Shown here: one piece after another, positions 1-9,357 of the stretch | Position numbering within the stretch: position 1 is the first letter of the stretch | Layout of the letters: each line of letters begins with the position of its first letter | Source: Chara braunii | Taxonomy: Eukaryota > Streptophyta > Charophyceae > Charales > Characeae | DNA length: 49,603 bases | Assembly: GCA_003427395.1 (NCBI GenBank) | Contig: BFEA01000213.1 | Location: forward strand, 1,577,925 to 1,627,527 | Direction: 5' to 3' | Program-made: the position numbers and the translations under genes | Notes under the pieces: generated by a model | What the model was told of the DNA's origin: nothing | The model's input: the letters and a program-made list of their open reading frames with translations, nothing else | Databases searched by the model: none

Positions 1-672
1 CGCCACTCCAGCCAGCGCTCCAGCAGCGTGTCACCAAACTTGCACACTGAAGAATGAGGCCGAGCTCTTGCCTCGGCCTCTTGATATAGCGGCCTGCATG
101 CCTCCTGGGCGGTGACTTCCAGGCCGCGCGGCCTCCCAAGCAACCGGTACCTCCTCCCTTTCGGAGGGAAACATCATTGCAGACTCTGATATTGCCCGTA
201 CAGACTCTATACTCAGACTGGATGGACTGGTACTGGCCTAGACCTAGCCTACCGCTACTGGGCCTCTAAAAATGCCAACTTTGTCCTCTTCTGCTCGGCC
301 TCGAGTACCCAGCACATCTACTGCTACTGGATGCGGTACCGGCCTACCTGCTACTTGAGTGTTTTTCCGCTGCTCTAAGCACAGCGGGCCCCTGGCTCCA
401 CTACTTGAGTGTTTTCCCTGCTGCAACCCTCAATGCCACGGCCACAGGTAAGTACCGGCCCTACGGGCCTGCCAAACAAGCAAGTACCCTTGCGGGTCAC
501 ACACACACTCATGCCGACAAGCACTCAGACAGGCATGCAAGTCCACAGGCACGCACACATACAGACTGAGAAAACACAGCAGAATGCGGGAATCTCGGCA
601 AGGCATCCATTCCATCGGCAGAACTTCAGAAATCAGCAGTGTTCTCAGTCTGTGTTATGGCGGGTCATTACA
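1..672 (-). mobile_element. Family-A LTR, truncated by the window edge
   Basis: This stretch aligns along its length with the last ~650 bp (+ strand order) of the two LTRs of element A (11890-12543 and 18950-19636). Shared landmarks are the start CCAGCCAGCGCTCCA, the block around CCAAGCAACCGGTACCTCC, the sequence CACAGGTAAGTACCGGCC, and the terminal GGGTCATTACA, which matches the GGGTCATCACA end of the full LTRs. Strand is given by comparison with element A, whose genes lie on the - strand. No chromovirus internal region follows, so it is a solo or broken LTR. Confidence 0.85.
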
Positions 673-1053
673 CATGGGAAGTTCCTGCCAGCATTGATTG
701 CCCTGGGATCTAGGGGATTGACTGAGCAGGCTTATTGGAAGGGGGGTGAACCTCTGCACCCTGAAGCCGGCGCCAGAAACCTGCTGCTACATACTGGCTC
801 CTCCCTCCGCCAACCTGCCCCAGTCCCAACTGTCCTTTTGCTGAAGCCCCGCTGAGAAGCAGGCTCCTCATCCTTGAGAGTTGGTCCTGTTGGCTCAGGG
901 AAAAAAAAGGAAGGAGCCACTGGGGGGCACCAGTGGGAGCCTCCTTCCGCTCCTCGCCGGACCCCACTGTGTTTCCTCGTATCTGCACTGGGAGTTGGAC
1001 CCAGCATTCTCCGTGAGGCTTCAACTGTCGTTTTTGTCGTTTTTGCAGGAATT
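673..1053. other. Non-coding spacer before the LINE insertion
   Basis: No supportable gene. The short open frames lack family similarity. It is the 5' flank of the LINE target site and ends in GGAATT directly before AAAAGGG, so the insertion point reads TT/AAAA, the preferred cleavage context of L1-type endonucleases. It contains an imperfect hairpin at 909-948. Confidence 0.6.
909..948. repeat. Imperfect two-stem inverted repeat
   Basis: GGAAGGAG (909-916) pairs with CTCCTTCC (941-948), and CCACTGG (917-923) pairs with CCAGTGG (930-936) around a 6-nt loop, leaving a 4-nt bulge on one side. No terminal duplication is visible. The role is unknown. Confidence 0.6.
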
Positions 1054-1069
1054 AAAAGGGCCTTTACGA
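1054..1069. repeat. Left target-site duplication of LINE copy 1
   Basis: AAAAGGGCCTTTACGA is repeated exactly at 7124-7139, immediately after the 3' A-run of the LINE. A 16-bp duplication and a TT/AAAA target are typical of L1-type target-primed reverse transcription. Confidence 0.9.
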
Positions 1070-1113
1070 TAATATCTTCTGCTGCAGGCTTTGGTGATGC
1101 GGGGCGTTGGTTA
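1070..1113 (-). repeat. 44-bp terminal overlap, left copy
   Basis: Matches 6032-6075 at 43 of 44 positions, same orientation, 4,962 bp apart. Both copies encode the endonuclease peptide LTNAPHHQSL on the - strand. This copy reads QQ (CAG CAG) where the right copy reads stop-Q (TAG CAG). Confidence 0.95.
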
Positions 1114-1324
1114 AGTGAGTTTCCTGTATGCAAAGAAAATCTGGTGGGTTTCTTCCAAACCATTCCGTAGCTTCCAATACATTGTTCCATTTATCCTTGT
1201 TTTCCAGAATCTGCGCCATGCCATTAACATTCCACGACACTACACTAATCTCTGCTTCTCTCTCCCCTATCCCGATTGCTACTCTTCTTCTCTTGAGTCT
1301 TCCTTCCTCTGGCCTCTCTGCCAT
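1070..1324 (-). pseudogene. LINE ORF2 N-terminus: start of APE-type endonuclease (copy 1)
   Basis: Opens with a basic leader, then VVSWNVNG, which holds the Asn of APE-like endonucleases, and IQETHL, which holds the catalytic Glu. LINE copy 2 shows the same two motifs (SWNVHG, IQETHL) at 22770-22920. This endonuclease would nick host DNA to start target-primed reverse transcription. The frame stops after about 85 residues at the insertion edge. The next part of the same domain lies 5 kb away at 6075-5738, with a 44-bp overlap, so the gene is split by the permutation rather than simply truncated. Confidence 0.85.
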
Positions 1325-1366
1325 CTGGTCTATCTTTTACAGGAGTCTCTTGGGGGGGCGAGCTCC

Positions 1367-3648
1367 TCACGGGTCCCCTTGTGCCCAGTCCACCTCCTCG
1401 ACCATGTGAGCCAATTTTTCCCCTATGTAATCCGGCAGCCAGGTGAAGACACCAGATCTGGTGATAATCTTTGCTCCCCTTGCAACCCACTCAGCTGCTT
1501 CTGAGCCGCCCAGGAGGCCATAAGGTATCGTTTCCACTACCAGCCATGGCATCAAGATGAGTCCCTCTGTCAACTTTGCACTCTCCTGTAGCTCGAAGAC
1601 GATAGGTCTATAGTCTAACATCTGTTTGCCTCCCGCTGTGTCCTCCCACTCCTCCCGGTTCTCTGTGGTACTACCCCATAGCTGCGCTTTGTCTGGCAAG
1701 TCCTTCGTGATCCGTTCCCGGAGTCCAGCCCTTGTACACTGGCTGTCTCTTGCTGTGATCAGAGCTAGTGACCGGTGGATAGCTACCTCCCAGTCGGAAT
1801 TACCGCTGTTCCAACGGTATGGCAATATAACTCTCCTTCCCAGGTTGTGCCTTGTGAAGAGTTTGGTTGCTGCATTTATGTCAGGGTGCGGGGCATATGC
1901 TATTTTTTGCAAATTGGTGGTGTCGCCCCCCAGCTCCCTGTTCTGGTCCTTGAGAACATTGATTTGAGCTTCCAGGATTGCTGCCTGTCTCCTTTCCTCC
2001 TCAATCTGCTCCCTCTCTTCAAGCTCTTCTGACGAGTCATCCGTTCCCTGCTCCATGTTGCTTGCCTTGCCCGCTGTCTCCTGCTGTGCTTTTCTTTTCT
2101 GTTCAGATCTCTTTAGGCCCTGTGGTTGATAAGTTTTGGGCCATATGAATTGCTTGGCGTAGCTCGCGTTGTGCACCGTGAGATCATTGTTGTCTGGGCG
2201 TGCCTTCCAAGCATATTGTGCAGCGTAGAACTCATTGATCTCTTGTTCCTTCTTCAACCATTCGAACCTATTGGTTGAAGTGATATCTTCCCGTGTTGTG
2301 GTTGCTTGTTTCAGGTTGCGCAGGTGCTTGTGGTGTGCCAGGCAAACCTCGCACTCGATATGTCACTCCCATCTCATCTTGTGGACTGTTCTGATCCATT
2401 GTGCCAAAGTTTCGGGCTGCTCTTCCCCTTCTGCGTCCTCCCATTCTTCCCCCTCTGCGTCCTCCTTTGACTCCTCATCTGTGTCCTGTTGCATGTCTTC
2501 CTCGGATCCGCTGATCCCCACCTCCTGTGAGCCTCATGCTGAAACTTCCATTGGTTCTCCCCCACCGTCCTTATGCCGGCTGTGTGCTGAGCTGTTGCTA
2601 CCTGATGACGTGTCCTCCCTCCTTCGAGGGGTCGATGATGCTGATGCCGCTGCTGGAGCTGCTGCAGATTTCGCAGCTACTGATGATGACATGTCCATCT
2701 GCTCGTTCTGTGACTTGCCCTTCTCTGACGTCGCGTCCTCCATAACCGTTCCTTGTTGTTTTTCCTGCGACGTTGGATCTTCCTCTTCCCCTCCACCTGT
2801 GTTGGATCTCTTGGCTTCTTGACCTGAGCTCGTTGACGTTGCTGCTTCCCTGTCCCGAAGTTTCCTCTTCGTGGATGCCTGTGGGCCTCCGTCTTCCTTC
2901 CCCCCCCTGGTTCCCTCCTTCTCATTACTCTGCTCCTTAGTGCTCTTGCCGTTGTCCGGGGAGTTGCTACTCCCCTCCCCCTCACCTCCTTCCCTTCCCT
3001 TTTCTTCACCCGCTACTTTCTCTGCCTCCTCCCTTGCCCTCCTGTTTTCCAGGAAGGCCAGTTCTGCCTCTTGTCCCAGCTTGTGCAATTCCGCCATAGT
3101 CTGCAAACGCTGTTTGTCGTCCAATACTGTGTCCTCGACGATCATGGGCTTCGTTATGAAGCCTACTTCCTTGTCTTCCATGCGTTTCGCCCCTGCCTGT
3201 CTCCATCGGCTATCATACGGCGGGTAGATGTTTGGTTTCACAGTGGGACTGCTGTTTAAAACCCAAACCCACCTAGGAGTTTCCAGGTTGTCGTCGAAGA
3301 TCCACCCTCTGTATTGTGTCGAGTTAATATACCAGACTCCTGGTTTATTGTCTGCTTCCACCAGCATTGATTGTTTTAGTTGAGGCTGTTTCCCTCCCGA
3401 TCTCGTACCTGACTGAGGGCAGTGCATTCCTAGATGCCCTCTTGCTCTGCATTTAAAGCAAAACAGGTTCGATTTAGTAGAGATGAAAACCGTGATCCGT
3501 TCCGTCCTTCTCCTGAATATCCACACCTCCGGGAACTTAGGTGGTGCCCCGGATTTGACCTCCAAACACACCACCCGAGAGTCGTGATTTGGGGCTAGGA
3601 AGTCTGGATTCGCCGGTAGCCATTCTATAATCGGGTTGTTCGGGTATT
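1367..3648 (-). pseudogene. LINE ORF1 RNA-binding protein, 5'-truncated (copy 1)
   Basis: Read from 3648 downward it starts at PIIEWLPANPDFL, which aligns with VIDWITPTPDFL in ORF1 of copy 2. A CCHC zinc knuckle follows (CFKCRARGHLGMHC), then the conserved GWIFDDNLETPRWVWVL block, a long Glu/Lys/Ser-rich linker, NEFYAAQYAW, and a C-terminal domain ending near 1367. The frame is broken only by TGA at 2534-2536 and TGA at 2363-2365. Plant LINE ORF1 proteins with such knuckles bind element RNA. Here its upstream end is joined in frame to ORF2 sequence instead of its own N-terminus. Confidence 0.8.
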
Positions 3649-6075
3649 CTTTTAGCCACGGATTGCAGAATAGAGGTTGTCTGAGGACCTCCTCCTTAGA
3701 CCTGGGTTTCCTTACTCTAGCCGGGAATATCTCCTCCCAAATCTTCAGGATCCGGGCCCAGTACAAGGAGGAAGCGGAGTCTTCCTCCCCTTCCTGTTCC
3801 CCCCTTCTGCCCCTCATTGACCATCCCTTGCAGAAGATCCAGAAAGTCCCCTCCATGTTGGAAGGGGTAGAATACCTGGACAGTCCTCGAATGTGTTCCA
3901 GGACCAAAGGGACCCAACGTAGGTGAGGTTGAGAAATTAGCCACTTGGATTGGAGTGCCTTTATCTGCTGTTCCGGGTCAAGGATGCCCAGCCCCCCCTT
4001 ACTCTTGAGTTGTATGACTTGCCTCCAAGCTACTTTGGGAATGAAGCTGTCTTTGGTTGGGTTCCCCGTCCACAGATAAGTTGCCGCTACCCTTCTAAGC
4101 TTTCGTAAAGAGCGCCCGGGGGGTGACCATATAGTCCCTGCGTACCATAGAATAGAGAAGACGGAGACATTGAGGATTGACCTGGTCATTTTGTATCTCC
4201 CGGAGAGGTGACCGTTGACCTGCACCTGACCGTGAGAGTCGTTGTACAAGACTCTTATCCACTTACGGAAGTTGGGTCCCACCCCCATCTTTTCCATGCA
4301 TTGCTGTAGAAATGACCAGTTNANNTGGTCGTATGCTTTCTCGAAATCGAAGAAGAGNATANCCGNGTTTAATCTTTTATTCGCTATATATCTAACCGAT
4401 TCCGAAAGGGTCATCACGTTGTCTAGAATGAACCTCCCCGGGACAAAGCCTGTCTGATCGAGGTGGAAACATCTGTCCGTTATCCTCCTCAGTCGATTGG
4501 CTAGCGCTTTGGCGATGATTTTGTGGGTGAGAGTCAACAGCGTGATCGGCCTGTAGTTCTTGATATCCTTGGGGTCCCCTTTCTTGTAGAGAAGCGTGAC
4601 TACTCCCGTCGAGGCTTCTATTCCTAGGCCCTCCCTCAACCAGGCTTNATTCAGGTAGGCCTCGTATTCTCCGCCCAGTATCTCCCAAAACTCCTGCCAG
4701 AATTCTCTTGTTAGTCNGTCCCTTCCCGGTGTTTTGTTGGGGGTCATAGAGTCTAGTGCTTCCCTCANCTCTTCCTGCGATAACGGGGCCTCCAACATTA
4801 GTATTTGATCCTTCTTAAGCGTGCAGTCTAAGTATGCTAAGAACTTATCACGGGTCTCCTTTACTAGCCTTGGGTCCTGCTCTCCCTCCTTGGATCTATA
4901 AAGAATGTTGTAGAAGTTGCTGGCTACCTCCAGCAATCCCTCTGGGTCTGATACTTCCCCCTGTGGGCCCTCTAGTTTCACAATCTGTGTGCTTCTACCC
5001 CTAGCTTTAATCTNNTGAAAGAANTANTTNGTCATACGCTCTCCCTCTTCCCACTCTTTTATTCTAGCTCTCATNTGCAGCCCTCTTGCCTTCCAACGCT
5101 CCCAGTCTCCTNGTTCTTTTCTTGCTNATTNCATGATCTTTTCGTACATTTCCATACCAGGATTGCAGATTATGTTCCTTTCCGCTATGCGAAGAGCCTG
5201 TCGCAATTCNTTCTNCCTGGCTTTTCTTCTAGCCGCTAGCTGTCTAGACACCGCTGCCGTAGCCCTTGATAGGGCCGTTATTAAATCTGGAAAGGACTGC
5301 GTCTCACTATCGTGAGCCAGACACACCCTCAGGATAGCCTCCCTCAACTCCGGTGTTTTCAACAGTGAGTTATTCACCTTNTAGAAGCTTCTACCTCTCT
5401 GGGAGGACTTATTCAGGGTCAGGTCCANGGAGATGGGCTTGTGGTCTAAGCAGCTGCAGTGTGGCAGNTCTCCTATTCTCACCGACTGCAACGCTCCTAT
5501 TAGCCCCTCGGAGATAAGGAAGAAATCTATCCGTGAGGCTGATATATGTTGACTGCGATTCCTTTTGACGTATGTGAACCGTTTCTGGTCCGGCCAGTGT
5601 AATCGAAACGGATCCACTAGGGACCAAGCAGTCATGAGGTCGTGAATTGCCAATGCTTCGTCCCCCAACGTTTCATCTCCCGATCCCAAGTTGCCTCCCA
5701 TCAATCTGTTCGTGCTTGGTTCCAATGTGGCGTTTCAATCCCCCACCATTATGTTATGTCTTGTAATCTCTATGTGTGACTGGAGCAGCTGAAGCATTTT
5801 TGATCTGTCGTGACGTGAGTTGGGGCAGTAGACTGTGAATAGGGTAAACTGCTCCTCTTGGTACGAGAAGTTGAGTTTTATCCAACGTCCCTCCCCCTCG
5901 TCCACCAAGGCCTCCTGAAGAGTTATCTTATTTGCAGCAGCCGCTCTTTTGTTTTGCAAGATCACTACCCCTGCCGAATGTGACCTCGCCGCCTAGGCCC
6001 AGTAACTCGCCTTCACCCATCTTAGCTGCGTTAATATCTTCTGCTACAGGCTTTGGTGATGCGGGGCGTTGGTTA
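3649..6075 (-). pseudogene. LINE ORF2 middle: endonuclease C-part and RT lacking the catalytic block (copy 1)
   Basis: From 6075 downward: the rest of the endonuclease, with VGD-stop-NATLEP (TGA at 5735-5737 where Trp is expected), SRIDFFL and LDHKPIS. The RT fingers and palm follow with NYRPITLL, TGFVPGRFILDNV and LFFDFEKAYD. At 4177/4178 the frame jumps from YKMTRS to ILNVSVF; copy 2 has 161 further codons there, including RQGDPLAAPIF and the catalytic FVDD. The jump is in frame. The thumb continues to EEVLRQPLFCNPWLK and fuses in frame to ORF1 near 3648. Further stops lie at the start (SL-stop-QKI, WA-stop-AAR). It cannot encode an active RT. Confidence 0.85.
6032..6075 (-). repeat. 44-bp terminal overlap, right copy
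   Basis: Second copy of the block at 1070-1113. It marks the inversion junction: from 6076 on, LINE sequence is on the + strand. Confidence 0.95.
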
Positions 6076-6428
6076 TCTTCGAGCTGCTGAGAACCTATAC
6101 GCTTTGGACAGTGTGGAGAAGAAGATGCCAAATGGTGGTGGGTAATACTGGGATGTCCACAAAGGAAGCTAAGGCAATCCTGTACCACTTACTGGAGACA
6201 GATATCAGGGCCCAGTGGCAGAGGGTTAAGAAACAAGCGGAGAAACAGGAGGAAACGAGCCCGGAAAAAGCCAAGGAAATAATCACTAAGTTTCAGAATA
6301 AGGTCCTTGCATCGGGCCGAGTAGCGACACTGGAGGGGAAAACACTCCGTTTCCAATGGTTCAGGGAGAATCAGCAGGAAACATCGCAGGACGCCGCGGG
6401 GCAGGAACTAGTACTAGACCAACCCTAA
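6076..6428 (+). pseudogene. LINE ORF2 C-terminal fragment (copy 1)
   Basis: About 115 codons beginning IFELLRTYTLWTVWRRRC and ending QELVLDQP. It aligns with the C-terminus of copy 2 (LFRKTTIWIIWRARC near 26915-26955): shared W..WR.RC, a Glu/Lys-rich helix, then LRFQWFRE against LHFSWTK. It lies on the + strand, opposite to the rest of ORF2 in this copy, and is followed by the 3' UTR and A-run, so it gives the true orientation of the insertion. The 5' end is the inversion breakpoint. Confidence 0.75.
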
Positions 6429-6512
6429 AGGCAGGCTGCTTAAGAGGGTGGGAGGAGGGAGGCACAGGCCTAGGGTCGAGATTTTAAGGGCTAACATAAG
6501 CAAGAGGCAAGG

Positions 6513-6530
6513 CTTAGGGTTTAGGGTTTA
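6513..6530 (+). repeat. Interstitial telomere-like repeat 1
   Basis: About two and a half units of TTTAGGG within the LINE 3' UTR, followed by a short segment (AGTAGACCA..) similar to the one after the second array. Confidence 0.85.
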
Positions 6531-6724
6531 GTAGACCATTAGGGAAGGGGTTAAATCGTAAAGGGCCAGGAGGGATATAGCAACTCAATCGGTAGGATCC
6601 GGGGGTTCACAATGGGAGGATAGTGGTAAGGGATAAAATTCGTCGGAGAACGAAGATATTGGATATCACTGGTAGGCGGGATTAATGGGAGGAAAGGAGG
6701 TCACTTAAGGCATCTAAATGAGGG

Positions 6725-6747
6725 GTAGGGTTTAGGGTTTAGGGTTC
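6725..6747 (+). repeat. Interstitial telomere-like repeat 2
   Basis: Three units of the plant-type telomere sequence TTTAGGG, about 212 bp after the first array, again followed by CAACAGACCA. The two arrays look like a local duplication inside the 3' UTR. Confidence 0.9.
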
Positions 6748-7089
6748 AACAGACCACAAGGACGGGGGTGAACAGGTAGGACCAAGGAGAACACAGCAAA
6801 TAAGGGTGGGATGGGTGTGAGGGCCAGCATGGGCACACAGCAGCATGGGAGGATCTCTTTCTAGGCACAATAGTCATAACTGGCAGAGCTGCGAAAGTAG
6901 GTCTGAGAGGGAAGAGGGACTCTAGGCAAGCTGACAGTCAATCCTCCACCCAAAGTGGAGCAATCATTGCTGTTCAGGGGTCCTCCGGCCGGACGGGAGG
7001 AAGCGTGAGTTGTTTTGCAGTGATGTATCATATTTTGACTTGCCGGTGGAATAGGAACCGGACTGACGCTCCCCAGAATGGAAGGAGTC

Positions 7090-7105
7090 AGGACCCTAGG
7101 GCCCT
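7090..7105 (+). promoter_or_regulatory. 3'-terminal hairpin of LINE copy 1
   Basis: AGGACCC (7090-7096), loop TA, GGGCCCT (7099-7105), one A-C mismatch. It sits just before TTTTAATGGG and the A-run. Copy 2 has a hairpin of the same size at the same place with a different sequence, so the pairing is conserved rather than the bases. In stringent-type LINEs such a stem is the RT recognition site; that role is inferred here. Confidence 0.65.
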
Positions 7106-7123
7106 GTTTTAATGGGAAAAAAA

Positions 7124-7139
7124 AAAAGGGCCTTTACGA
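7124..7139. repeat. Right target-site duplication of LINE copy 1
   Basis: Exact copy of 1054-1069. It overlaps the end of the A-run (7117-7127), so the A-tail boundary is ambiguous by four bases. Confidence 0.9.
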
Positions 7140-8215
7140 ATAAGACCCCAGATGAGTACCCCAACAGCAAGGGGCCCTGTCGGCCAGAACTAAATTCACG
7201 AGCAGCAACTCAAAAGACAAAGTTCCCTGAGGCATATGTCGCATCCATAATGAAATGAAAAGTCATTTCGAACAGTCACAAACAGGTCCTGCACGAACAG
7301 GTATCGGACACAGTTTTCAAGACTGAGTTAGGGTCATGTCTCCTTGTTGAAAAGCCGTGCCTGTTCGGCAATATGTCAAAGGCTAGTCCCAGTCCAGTCA
7401 TACTCCCACGAGTCAGTCCTGAGTCAGACTAGGAGTCCAACAGACAGGCCCGATGGCCCAAAGCAGCAGCAGACCATGGGAAACGATACTGGGACACACA
7501 CTTTGCAACAATCGGTACTGGGCAGGAGTCCCAGGCACCTTTGAGGCTGAATGCAGGCCACGCCAGACCAGTCCAGCACTATAATGGACTGGCCAGCCCC
7601 CCATTTGGACAGATGCTCACTTCGCATGAGAGTGTGGAAGTGCCGTGGCACTTGTGCGCTAGATGTGTGTGAGCTGCGCTAGGCTGAAGAGCAGCGCTAT
7701 GTGGCAAGGAGGAAGAGAGTGCTGGCTAGAGGGAAGGCAGCCATAGCTGCACCAGCACTAGTTAGTATGTTAGTAGGGATAGCCAGTAGGAGATACCAGT
7801 GAGTAGTATTCAGAGTAGATCCTCTTGTGATAGGGGGTGTGCATGCATGACGAGTGAGGGTAGACCAGGACTAAGACATAGAGGGAGAGAGAGAAGAAGG
7901 CAGATGAGAGAGGGGGAAGTGAGAGCTATGGTGATACTTACCTGTTGAGCGCTGTTGACATCTGGCAGCTGGCGCCGATGAGCGCCAGTCTTGGAACTCA
8001 TGTTGAATGAAGAAGACTTGTAACTCTGTTCAGCGCTATACATTTTGAGCTCACGATGTTCTCTCTCTAAATCTGGGTTTAATAATTGAGTTGAGCTTCC
8101 TGGTTCTCATTCATCTTCTATTGGGTTTTGTGTGAGACTTCGTAATCTGTGAAATCAGTGATATGCATGTGATCTGATGCACTCCAGCAAGTGATGAACA
8201 GTCGGGTTCCTTGCA
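7140..8215 (+). mobile_element. Element B: end of the 5' LTR
   Basis: The stretch ends in CCTTGCA five bases before a tRNA-Met-type primer site, as expected for the 3' edge of a + strand LTR. It has no gene. It contains the dyad GCAGCCATAGCTGC at 7737-7750, also found in LTRs of families A and C. The 5' edge of the LTR was not located, and no matching 3' LTR was recognised to the right, so the extent is uncertain. Confidence 0.5.
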
Positions 8216-8219
8216 AATT

Positions 8220-8231
8220 TGGTATCAGAGC
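8220..8231 (+). promoter_or_regulatory. Primer binding site of element B (initiator Met tRNA)
   Basis: TGGTATCAGAGC is the standard plant LTR-element primer site complementary to the 3' end of initiator Met tRNA. It fixes the orientation of element B as + and the LTR end just upstream. Confidence 0.9.
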
Positions 8232-9052
8232 AGAACTCGTTACTCTCACTGGATGCACTGGCATGATCAAGGCCGGCGAGGAGGATAAACTGGCTTGAGT
8301 ACAGCTGGCGAGAGTTGAGGTGAAGAGGTGTTGGATTGGGATAGAGGGGGAAGTTGGCCGAAGAAGAAGGGGCTAAGGAGAAGAAGACTTACCTACGATT
8401 GGAGCAATTGGAGCGATTGGAGCGAACGTGGAGTCTTCATCAACGGCTACAAAGCAGAGAAGAACCTCCTACCCCACTTACCTCGATAGATTGCAAATCT
8501 GTGTCGTGTATCTCTTCCCCCTCCATTCTGCTGGCCGCTGCTGCTGTCTGGACGAAACCTGTGGCCTGGTCTGATCTGACGGGTAGGATTAGAGAGTCAA
8601 CATCTGGTTTTCGTGTTGTCCATCTGGTCTAACGATAGGAAGGGAAGGAAGTTTGAGTCAGGGAACTGTGTACTGCCACGTCAGAGTGTAAGAAGCTGAG
8701 AGCTGAGATAATCGTGGCAAACTGAATTTGTTTTTGAAGTAAGTTTGAGTATCACCTGGCTACCTTCTCTGACGAAAGTGACCAGACAAGACCATTGAAG
8801 GCATAGACCAGCTAATTAGCTAAACAGACAGCAAACAAAGGAAGAAGGAAGAGAAGAGTTCCTACTTTCTATATTGATTAGGAAAACTTTATATATCTTC
8901 TGCATTATCAAATTTCGTTGTTCTGAAGCAGCGGCATCCAGATTTTGAAAAAAAAAATTAAAAAAATCCAGATCCCATCCAATCAAGTGAACTAGGATCT
9001 GGGATATCTACTTGGTGGGCCAGCGGAGGTCATTCCTGTGCTGACACCCACC
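8232..9052 (+). other. Element B untranslated leader
   Basis: An ~820-bp leader between primer site and gag. A 92-codon open frame (8354-8632) starting MAEEEGAKEKK is present but has no recognisable domain and a simple Glu/Arg-rich start. I see no firm gene here. Confidence 0.5.
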
Positions 9053-9357
9053 ATGGACGATTACCCCATGCAGGGATTGCTGGCCCTATCAGTGTTGCTG
9101 GGGCCCCTTTTCAGAATCTTCTTTCCCCTGGGCTTTGGGAGGATATGCACCTCCCGTATGATGATGAGATCAGGCAATGTGAAGCCAGGGCCCTTGGCTG
9201 CAGAGCAGGCTGAAGTAGAACGTCGGCAGGCTGAGAAAAAGAAAGAGAAAGAAGATAGAAAGAAACAGAAAGAAGAAAAGCTGAGAAAGAAAACTCAGCT
9301 AGAAGAAGAAAGGATTAAAAAGGAGTTGAAAGAAAGGTTAGAAAAAGAATTGCAGGA
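9053..9357 (+). pseudogene. Element B gag, first part (split by LINE copy 2)
   Basis: Starts at the ATG in CCACCATGG, a strong eukaryotic start context, preferred over an upstream GTG in the same frame. After a short hydrophobic stretch it becomes a highly charged coiled coil rich in Glu, Lys and Arg, ending KERLEKELQE. At AAAGAATTGCAGGA (9344-9357) it is cut by an 18.5-kb insertion, and the same frame resumes at 27886. The product would be a structural particle protein; no zinc knuckle or standard gag domain is recognisable, so the identity rests on its place after an LTR and primer site. Confidence 0.65.
9344..9357. repeat. Left target-site duplication of LINE copy 2
   Basis: AAAGAATTGCAGGA, exact copy at 27872-27885. 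A codon boundary at 9344 (K-E-L-Q-E) matches the codon boundary at 27872, so removing the insertion restores the gag frame. Confidence 0.85.

Larger units (their letters stand above)
6429..7116 (+). other. LINE copy 1 3' UTR
   Basis: No coding potential. It contains two ~212-bp spaced units that each begin with telomere-like TTTAGGG arrays. It ends in a block shared with the 3' end of copy 2, including GGAATAGGAACCGGACTG and CTCCCCAGAATGG, then a hairpin and an 11-A tail (7117-7127). The sharing with 27770-27846 shows both insertions belong to one LINE family. Confidence 0.8.
1070..7123 (+). mobile_element. LINE copy 1: L1-like insertion, 5' part inverted and permuted
   Basis: The exact 16-bp duplication defines one ~6.05-kb insertion. 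The 3' segment (6076-7123) is on the + strand: ORF2 C-terminus, 3' UTR and A-run. The remainder (1070-6075) is on the - strand, the layout produced by twin priming in L1 elements. Unusually, the inverted part is not collinear with a LINE. Read on the - strand from 6075 to 1070 it gives endonuclease middle, RT, thumb, then ORF1, then the ORF2 start, and it ends in the same 44 bp it began with. The 5' UTR, the first part of ORF1 and the RT catalytic block are absent. Single Ns at 4322-5468 suggest a gap-filled or collapsed stretch. Confidence 0.85.

Noticed and set aside
1-1053. Complete element to which the left-edge LTR might belong
   Set aside because: No primer site, purine tract or pol sequence follows the LTR end at 672, so only an isolated LTR can be supported.
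2235-2822. 195-codon + strand Ser/Cys-rich frame
   Set aside because: It lies antisense to the real LINE ORF1; Ser richness mirrors the Glu/Lys codons of the other strand.
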